A stretch of 64,000 bases of DNA from Setoptus koraiensis (taxonomy: Eukaryota > Arthropoda), in assembly GCA_048013815.1 (NCBI GenBank), contig CM106586.1:6820001-6884000 (forward strand), read 5' to 3'. Positions 55,752 through 64,000 of this stretch are shown here, piece after piece. Under the pieces are notes generated by a model. The model did not search any database. It saw only the letters and a program-made list of their open reading frames with translations, and was not told where the DNA came from. Numbering within the stretch: the stretch's first letter is position 1; the number at the start of each line of letters is the position of its first letter. A program made the position numbers and the translations under genes.

Positions 55752-55800
55752 CAGATTGTGAGCGAGGCCAAGTCACTGACTTGGCCTCTCTCACAATCTG
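55752..55800. repeat. Near-perfect 49-nt hairpin
   Basis: Two 11-bp complementary blocks per arm (CAGATTGTGAG, AGGCCAAGTCA and their complements) with one 2-nt internal mismatch and almost no spacer. Confidence 0.85.
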
Positions 55801-57957
55801 GTAGCACGTGAAGCCGACGCCGAGACACTTGCGCCTATATCTCGGTGGTCATCATATTATCATATAATACGCATTGCTACACACGCCAGATAAACAGTCG
55901 GGCCGGATAAGCAGTTGCGCGCCGGATAAACAGTTGCGCCGGCCGCCAGACGGGGCCTCTAGCACGAGGCCAGATTGAGATGGATAGTGGCGCGCGGGAT
56001 GGGGCCCGGCGCGATTAGTATGCGCACACGCCAATGCGCCAGTCAAACAAATGTATAATCTGGCCGAGCCACTTGGTTGGCTCGCCCGTACATTTATACA
56101 TACAGATATTTGGTTGTTGTTGTTTCATTGGGCGAGCGGCCACTGAACGGTCGGCCAAACAGGCGGAAATGAGCAGCGGCAAAGGCGCATCGGGCCGGCC
56201 AGGCACGAGGCGAGCTCATTGATTTATGCACGTTACACTTCCGGTGACGGCTGTTGGGCTGTTGAGTTGGTGAGCTGAGTGTGAAATATCAGTGGCGCTG
56301 ATGGATTGGCGCTGCGAATTGGCGCTGCGAATCGGCCGGCGCGCGCGCGAGTTGCAGCCGGTGAGTTACTAACACGGTGAGGCCGGTTGAGGCCCGTTGG
56401 GGCCCGGCCCAGAGTGAAGTAGCGAGAGTTCAGTTTATTTATAGCTCGTTTATTTATTTTACACAAACAAGATAGTTAGTGCAATAATGGCAGCCATTGA
56501 GCAAAGTGATTAGCTTGCGGTGTGACAGTGCTATCTAAAATTGATCTATCAGACTGTATCAGACTGTATCTGGTTGTGCGAGATCGCGCCAGATAATGGC
56601 CCTAATAGCACTGAGCGTGTTTGTGTCGATATCAATCATTTGCGTTTGGGGCGCCCGCATCGCGCCAAATAGTAACGAATAAAACGTCAGACCCACACAG
56701 CAACGAGAGGCGGCCTCTGGGAAGAACTCAACGCACACAGCGACGGCCCGACGCTTGTAACGGGTCGCATTGGCGCCCCCGCAGGGACCCGAACAAGCCT
56801 AAGCAAGCCCAATCAATGGTAATGATCCGGTGAGATCCGCTGATTGGGCCCGCGCGTAGTTCGCCGCGCCGACCGGCCGATCCGGCGCGGATCTGGAATC
56901 CAGATTGTGGATTGCGGTGTGGCCAACTCCGGGATGTATCCCGAGTCCGGATTCAGCCGAAGCGCGCCGAGCCGCCGAGCTGAGCGTCGGGCCGGCAGCG
57001 GGCGCGACAGCGACCGTCGAATCAACGGCGTTCGATACAATAATAATCAATGGCCCGCACTGGCGCCGCACGAGCACATCCGTAAGTGCTCGGCTGTTCG
57101 CTCATGGCGTCCCCACTCTGCCCGTTGTACAGCAGTTATGCAACAGCGGCCACAGATACACCGAGGCTCGTATCAAATGTACATGACACACACGCCATTC
57201 AGCGGGCCCCAATTTTCATTGGCTGGCACCATGTTGCGTAATATATACGTTGCGCACACATACAAGCAAAGTCAATTATGTCGCCGCATGGTTGGCTCGG
57301 ATATTTGTTGTTGGGGCGCCGTGTTAGAGCCGTGACAAGTATAGTCGATATATATGGCGATTCGAGTGGACAAGCAGCGCCGCAGTGTGTTGCGTGGGAC
57401 AGACTCTATTTAGTTGTCAAGTCTAGTTTGGTGGGCACCCCCGGAGTTGCATATTAGACAAACTCATTATTGAGTTGTCTCTGTCTGTCAATTTGGTTTG
57501 CTCGCTGGCTGGCTCGCTGGCGGCTGGCTCGCTGGCGCTGGCGGGCCAACTGGCGGCTGGCGGCTGGCGGGCCTCATTTGCATATCTTCTGGCGGGGCGC
57601 AAATTCAAATATTAAACAGCAACAACGGCGTGCCCATTACTAGTTGTCATTGTCCATGCCAACATGATATATATACACGGATATTTGTGTGTCAAGTTTG
57701 CGATCGGCTCGCCACTTGATAGATTTGGGCCGCTTATCTTGGCGCCTCTCGCGGGCGCTTGTTGTGGGGGAGCCCACGACGGGCCACGACAAACCCCGAA
57801 CGGTTGTGTTTCTGTTGCTCTGTCCCTCTATCAGCCATATTATATGCAGAGAATTATGCAAAACAACATGAGACAAAACAGCCAACTTGCGCGCCGGCTT
57901 CCGCCGGCCGAGTGGCATCGATTGATCACAACTTGTGATTCACGAGACGTGCGCTCG

Positions 57958-58018
57958 ACGCGACCGATGCCGCTGACGCGACCGATGCCGCTGATGCGAC
58001 CGATGCGACTGATGCGGG
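57958..58018. repeat. 18-bp tandem repeat, three copies
   Basis: GCGACCGATGCCGCTGAC units with few changes. Confidence 0.8.
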
Positions 58019-58262
58019 CCCCCCGCTCGTGATAATAAATAGTCGCGCTATAAATTATTGTTATCACAGTTTCTCGGCCAAGTCGGCCAAGTTTGGCCAG
58101 CTCGCCCAGCTTGCGCACACGAGACAATGGCCACTCTCGCTGAGATTTGCCGAATTTGTTTGTTTGGCCCCAGCAAAAATACCGTTTGATGCGACGACCC
58201 TTTAATTATTGCACTTGGCACGCGCCAATACGCGTATATATAACGCACAATATGACGTGCCG

Positions 58263-58325
58263 GGGATATCGCCACCATAACTGTCGAGCGGGATATCGCC
58301 ACCATAAGTGTCGCGCGGGATACCG
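58263..58325. repeat. 29-bp tandem duplication
   Basis: Two units beginning GGGATATCGCCACCATAA. Confidence 0.75.
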
Positions 58326-59956
58326 CGATTCGCGATGAGACTCCGCGATTTGCGACATGTCGCTGCAACAACCGGTCGAGTGAGTCTAGCGGCGACTCAA
58401 TCCCACTCGACGTGCCGGCAAAGCGGATTTTTAGGCTGTACGTTGGTTTGATTGCAATCGAGTGCTAATTTGGCAATTGGCACAATTGTCACTGTCCATT
58501 GAGATCGCTCAATGGCACGAGTTTATAAACGGATATAGTCCATTTGCTGCAAAAGTGGGCCCACTCGAAGCCATACACAGGCCGTCGTTGCCAGGCAACT
58601 GGCCATGCTCGCTCGGGCCCCACTGGCAGGCTGTGGCAAGTGGGCCAAAGTGGCAACTAATAATGTGGGAATATGGTTCATATCAACGAAATAAACGGGC
58701 TTGTTGGCCTCGAAACGGGCGCTCGTTGCGCCCAATACGGTCGCCGTGAGCAGCAACATAATCCGTGCCGTCATAATCATTATCATAATCGTTATCATTC
58801 AGCGGGCTCTAGCTCGCTTGTTGTCACTTTATTTGTCTTTGTCGAAATGGCGCGCTCGAAATGGCGCCGTCGAAATGGCGCTGGGCCAAATAGACACAGA
58901 GACAGAGGGAGAGCGGGGGAGCGGGGGAGCCCACGAAGACAGCAGCCAGAAATAATGATAATGGAGCGCTTTAATTCACATCACATCGCGCCCGCGTCAA
59001 CTGTGTGCCAACGCCAATTGTCTCATTGTGTGTATGGCCAATGTGTCGAGCCACAGCCGAGCCGGCCAATTCGCGGGCCCCTCAATGTTTATACTCAATG
59101 TTTGCCGCGACGAGGCGAGCAAAAGACTCGCCAAGACCCAAATAATGCGTATATGGTGTGCACAATTTAATATATATAATAAGCCGGATCTGGCCGAACT
59201 GAATGGAGCCCAATTTGAATTGGATGGGCGCTCTGCTGGCCCGTTTGTCGCCCGTCCCCGGCCAGCCCAGTGGCGCACAAAAGGCGGGGGCCGCGCCCCG
59301 CGCGATCCGACCCTCGCAGCGCGCCCAATTGTCACCTGTACGGTGCAGGCTGTACAATACAGGCGTGGGTGGCCAGCAATTTGCGACACACCAACGCACA
59401 CGTACATTGTTGCCCGGCGGAGACTCTCCGGCGGAGAGTCGATTTGTCGAAGAATTAAAACAGATTGGCCTCTGTTTGTCTCGTGTGTTGTTTCGCCTCG
59501 AGTGGGGCCCGTTTTTGTTTCGCTTCGAGGGGGGCCCGTTGGGGCCGCGTCGCACCGCGACCGGGCCGGGTGGCGAGCGCACGGTTCGGGCATCTCTCAC
59601 GGCGACTCGGCGACTCGGCGTCTCGAACAGGCTTACGATGCCGCTTTTTGGCGACATTTCAAGCTATTTAGAGCATCCAAGATGCGGCCGACTGCGCCGT
59701 CGAGTCAGCAATTGATTGCAACTTGAAAGAGTTGCCTGGCCGGGCAAAAAAGGGCCAAACAGAGGGCCCCTCAGTGCCGAGCAACCTGTTACAAGAATAA
59801 CAGGCGCCTGTCACTGAAGAATTCAACTGACAGCGGCGCTGTTTCGCCTGTGTCACTTTGCTCAGCAGAGTTCACTGACTGTGCCGCCCGGATGGGGCGC
59901 AGCAGTTTGTTTTGCGACGGCATCTCTCAAATTATCACTCTCCAACGATCGGCTCT

Positions 59957-60093
59957 CAATTATCCGCACAGTTGGGGCCTCAGTGATTCGCACGCTTGGG
60001 CCTAAGTTATCCGCACAGTTGGGCCTTACTTATCCGCAGAGTTCGGGCCTCACTTATCCGCACGGTTGGGGCCTCAATTATCCGCACAGAGCG
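59957..60093. repeat. 23-24-bp minisatellite, five to six copies
   Basis: Units share TTATCCGCACAGTTGGGGCC with scattered substitutions. Confidence 0.85.
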
Positions 60094-60109
60094 CAGGTAA
60101 TTGGCACTG

Positions 60110-60142
60110 TCAGTGGTGCCGAATGACGCTTGGCACCACTGA
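60110..60142. repeat. 11-bp perfect inverted repeat with 11-nt loop
   Basis: TCAGTGGTGCC (60110-60120) and GGCACCACTGA (60132-60142). Confidence 0.8.
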
Positions 60143-61293
60143 TCTCGTATGCCGCCTACCATATACTTATACGGTATACTTATACGGTATATGTTGCCGG
60201 TTGGGCTCACTTGTGTCACTGATCCTCCTGATCCGGCAGTGCCGCGGCTGCTACTGGATCAACTGAGCCGAGGCCCGAGAAACCGGGATAAGTCAAGATT
60301 GTCAGACGGCGCTGGCGAGCAGCGCCGATGACGTGCGACGCCATCGGGGCCAGATTACAAATTATTAGCGGACCAAACAAAGGCATTGTAACAACGGAGT
60401 TAATAGATATTAATTGAGTCGCGAGCCGGCGCGACTAGAGTGCGCTGGCGACACTTTATGACATGACAGTGAGCTGACACACAGTTGAGTTTGTTGCTGC
60501 AAATCGGGCCCATCGGGCCCCATTGCACACACATTGGATGTCAATGGCAAAGCGATAAATATTTGCTGACGTAATGGTGATTCCTTTTGGCGCTTGCTTT
60601 GCTTTATCCGTCGCTCTGGCTCTATCATCTGGCGACTCATACACACTTACAAAGCGTGAAACAGCGAGCGAGAATGGGAGCGAGCGAGGGAGATGGGGAG
60701 CGAGAAAGGCTGGCCCAACTAACGAGTTGGCATCATTAGCTTTTTGTCTCCTATGCTGCAAACACCAGCACCAGCAGCGACAATCACGAGCGGATAAATG
60801 TAGCATAAGTGATGTCCATTATTGACTATTGGCCCATTGTCATGGCTCGTGCCAGCTCGTGTGTGTCTTGTCGCTTGCTCGACACTGTAGGTGGCGCCAT
60901 GTTTTATTGCGCTGCAACCAGTGGGGCCCGTCGGTTGTCAGACGCACTGGCGGCGGCTCGCCTCAGTCTGCTGGCCCAGCTAGCCCCCACTAGCGGCCCC
61001 AGTTCGCCGCCAACCGACAGCCAACCGACTCGAATCGTGCCAGCGCAAGACGCAATCGTCCAATCAGTTCAACGTTGAACCGATCGCTGTCTTTTGGGCA
61101 ACGCGGCGCCTCGCGAGCCAAACCAGACTCCGGTTACCAGCGGCCGGCCGCGGCCCGAGACACTGGCCCGGCCTCGCTTGCTCTAGCTCGCCCGTTGGTC
61201 CCCGAAGCCGGATCCGCGAGCCTGTTTGAGGCCGTTCGAGGGCTGGCTGATTGACCCGGCCGCTTGTCGGGCCGGCAGCCGATGGTGGCACCC

Positions 61294-61351
61294 GAGAGGG
61301 CAGCCGAGAGGGCAGCCGAGAGGGCAGCCGAGAGGGCAGCCGAGAGGGCAG
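61294..61351. repeat. 12-bp minisatellite, about five copies
   Basis: GAGGGCAGCCGA units without change. Confidence 0.85.
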
Positions 61352-62692
61352 GTGAAAAAGGCACTTTTCGCCATTGGCCCCGGCAGCAAAATGGCCAATA
61401 ATGCAGCTGAAACGCACACTAAAATACAACTGACACATCGCCAAAAGAGGCGCCGCATGCAAAAGATAGGCGCCGTCTAGACGTGAAAGTCGCGCCCCCT
61501 TGCGTCCGCCATCTAGCCAGCCTAATCCTGACCTTTTTTCGGTCAGGTCTGACGCTGAACGGGCGCCTTTGCGGCCCCAACAGGCGCTGGCATTTTCGCT
61601 GTGACAGCGCGCGGCGAGCGTGGCGCCACCATCCAAATAACGCCTCATAAAAACAAAACTAATATAATGTATCATAGAGGCCAGCGAGAGCGCGGCCCTT
61701 TGAGGCCCCGTCTGTAAGGCTCACGCCAGCTTGTGCATGTATAATAATAGCCATTAGCGACAGTGTCGGGGCCCCAATGTCCAGCCAGCGGCCCCGTTGT
61801 CGGCTGGCTGGCTGGATATTGGCGATATCGGGGGAAGGGGGGGGCAGCAGCGGCGGCGCATATAGCGGCCGAGGGGGCGCCGCTGGCCGGTGGATATTCG
61901 TGCCGACGGTCATTAGATTGGGCGCACGGGCTTGCGCGGCGACACTCACGCCAGCACGCGCTCGCTGTATCAACGGTACGGTCTGAATGTGACATGCAGT
62001 GCGGGGGTGACATACGCGCAAACGACACGCGAACAAGGCTGCCCGTTTCATTAGTAATAATAAATATACAGACGGGGCCCCATTGATACGAGCTCATGTA
62101 TAATCAATGGCGTTGTTGCGACGGCCAACGTTTGCCGTCTGGCGCGCGCTGCTCGCTTTGCGCGTGCCGCTGTGTGGCGCCCTGTCCGCTCGCGTCGCAC
62201 AATATGTGCCAATCAGCGCACTGTCCGGCCGCCGACGCTGCATAATACCGCCGGGCAATACCGGGCGAATACCGCGCACCCCCACCAAACAACCGACCAT
62301 TTACCGCTGCCGCTCAGCTATTATGGTCCGGCCAGCTCGGGATTGCTGCGGCCGCACGGATTATCCGCTGTGTGCGTCTTGCGCGCATCGCGATTTGCCA
62401 CCAGAAAAGGGGCCCCACAGCCAACGGTGCGCCCATTGGTCAGCTCGGTACTGGTCGGCTCGGTAGTGGTCAGCTCGGCTCGGCCAGCGGTCAGCGACCG
62501 GCCGCGCGAGCGCAGCGGTGGCCAGGCGGCACACGTGCCGCCCGCGCGGCCCGCCGACTGGATCAATATGGTCGGTCGGGCAAGATCCAGTGACCAGCGG
62601 CCAGTGGCCAGAGCTTTTCTCGCTTGCCAGTGCGCGCTGTGGTCACCGCAGGAGAAAGTCGACAAAGACACTTGTCATAACTCACGCACGTC

Positions 62693-62866
62693 GGTGTCGT
62701 CGTCGTTGTTATTGTCGCGGTTGTCGTGTTGTTGTTGTTGTTGCCGCTGCGGTTGTTGTTGTTGTCGCGGTTGTCGTTGTTGTTGTGTCGTTGTTGTTGT
62801 CGCTGCGGTTGTTGTTGCTGTCGTTGTCGTGTTGTTGTTGTGTTGTTGTTGTTGCTGTCGCGGTTT
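62693..62866. repeat. GTT/GTC trinucleotide tract
   Basis: Irregular GTTGTTGTCGCGG-type repeat, source of false poly-Thr and poly-Val ORFs. Confidence 0.8.
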
Positions 62867-64000
62867 TTGTAGTTGCAACCACCGATGTATTAGTAGTTGC
62901 ACATTGTATGCAAACTGTCAAGCTGGCCCCTGTTGTCGGCGCCAGCAAGCTAAATTAAATAGTTATTGCCGGCCAGTCTCACTGTCAGCTTATGCAATAT
63001 GGTTAAGCTGGCCGAAGTGAGTGTTGTGTGGCACGTAAACAGCGCCGCCAGACGGCCAGTCATTTGGAGTTGTGCACTTGTGTCCAAATAACTGCCGGTC
63101 CGCTGGTCGTGCACTGGTCACTAGTGGGCGCTGGTCGCGCACTGGTCACTCGTGGGCGCTGGCCACCAGCTCTGGTGGCCAGTGGAGGAGAGAAAATTTT
63201 TGCGCTTGGCTTGACAGCGGCCGACACAGCGACAAAGTGCACAAAGCCACAAAGCTGCAACTTATAGCGGGCGCCGGGCCCCAAACGGATCCTCTGAGCG
63301 ACAAGTGGCCGCTTAAGAGATCAAAATGGCGAAATGGCAGCGCCCGGCCTCAGTGGAGAGACTTAAAAACGCCATCGTGCCCGCGGACAAAATCAGCGGA
63401 CCAGCCGCAACAACAACAATGTCCGAATGTATGAATATTGGTCGGCCGACCGGGCCCAAATACAACCGTTGGCGTGGTAAAATAAAACCAGATTGTCATG
63501 GGGGCGCTCGCCAGAGAAAAAGCCCAGAAAAGTTGTTACGTTTGCGACTTTACCAGGCTGGCCAGTGGCACAGACAGCGCCAACAACGACAACAAATGCG
63601 ATAATAGCGACAGTGGCGAGCGGCTGTCATAGGAAACCGTTATGTGCTGGCGATGGGGGCCCGTCGGAACTGGCGCCACGAGTGGGGCCCGCGCTGGCCA
63701 CAACTGACCAGCTGGACAATGCGTGCGGCCCGCTCGCTCGCTCGTGATGATGCGCTGGCCGCCAATACGGACCGCGAGCCGCTGAATTCATTGGGCTCGG
63801 CTCGGCTCGGCTTAAAATGAACAATGTCATGAGATGAGATTTATGTTGCGTCACAACAGAGCGCACAACAACGTTAGAACGTGATTTTATTTTATCATGC
63901 AACCGCCGGCCGCCGCTATAACAGCCGGCCGCCATGTCGTGGCCGGAATATGAATCCCTCATCTCCTTTCATTTGTGCCCATCGTCGTTGTTCTGTTCTG

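Larger units (their letters stand above)
38588..64000. other. 25-kb GC-rich region without recognised genes, upstream of KCNT exon 1
   Basis: I found no exon with family similarity on either strand, no tRNA or rRNA, and no reverse transcriptase or transposase motif. The region contains many tandem arrays, hairpins and repeated palindromes, the clearest of which are listed separately. It should include the KCNT promoter and perhaps non-coding 5' exons. It may equally be intron of a gene whose exons lie outside the window. ORFs of up to 282 codons here overlap on several frames and are Arg/Ala/Pro/Gly-rich, as expected from GC-rich non-coding DNA. Confidence 0.6.

Noticed and set aside
59028-59726. 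Overlapping ORFs of 232, 198, 191 and 170 codons
   Set aside because: Four long frames on both strands at once are a sign of stop-poor GC-rich DNA, not coding.
61294-61351. Regular short repeats resembling a CRISPR array
   Set aside because: Pure tandem array without spacers, in an animal genome; the same holds for the other minisatellites.
61064-61675. Minus-strand ORF of 203 codons
   Set aside because: Contains a 12-bp minisatellite translated as a Leu-Pro-Ser-Arg repeat; no domain.
62172-63020. Plus-strand ORF of 282 codons
   Set aside because: Arg/Pro/Ala-rich, ends in a GTT/GTC triplet tract, overlaps equally long ORFs in other frames, no domain.

Overview
The window is nuclear DNA of an animal, most likely an arthropod. 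Its proteins are metazoan families whose closest remembered relatives are fly proteins: neurobeachin/rugose, capping enzyme, PUF60/half-pint, puromycin-sensitive aminopeptidase, SAC3D1 and the SLO2 potassium channel. Four large genes have no visible intron, while the channel gene has 13 canonical GT-AG introns. Intron-poor housekeeping genes with Gln/Asn-rich runs would fit an acariform mite, but that placement is inference; no rRNA, mitochondrial or clade-diagnostic sequence is present.

Left part (1 to about 18 kb): AT-rich and gene-dense. On the minus strand is the 5' part of a neurobeachin/LRBA gene (1-3032, running off the left edge). A 3-kb spacer with a MITE-like element follows, then mRNA capping enzyme (+, 6032-7786). 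Three small candidate genes lie around 7.9-9.6 kb. PUF60 (-) and puromycin-sensitive aminopeptidase (+) are head to head with about 0.4 kb between their start codons. SAC3D1 (-) follows, with a possible orphan terminal exon behind it.

Middle (18.1-38.6 kb): one minus-strand gene, a SLO2/KCNT sodium-activated potassium channel. I rebuilt it by eye as 14 coding exons. All splice phases agree, and the exons sum to 6213 nt, i.e. 2070 residues plus a stop. Exon 1 (an unusually long Gln/Ser/Cys-rich N-terminus) lies about 11.3 kb from exon 2. The 3' end of that intron is free of AG for 322 nt, which suggests a distant branch point. Most of the short introns carry their own, different minisatellite.

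Right part (38.6-64 kb): about 25 kb, visibly GC-rich, with no recognisable coding exon, tRNA, rRNA or transposon protein. It is packed with short tandem arrays, perfect hairpins and recurring palindromes (GGGGCCCC, TTACGTAA, CACGTG cores). It reads as upstream/regulatory or intronic DNA of the channel gene or an unseen neighbour. The many long ORFs there are GC-rich or triplet-repeat shadows. The AT-to-GC change falls inside the channel gene, so it is genomic and not an assembly join.

The genes do not form one pathway: capping enzyme, PUF60 and SAC3D1 act in mRNA biogenesis, aminopeptidase in peptide turnover, neurobeachin in membrane traffic and KCNT in excitability. No CRISPR array, rRNA, tRNA or retroelement was found.
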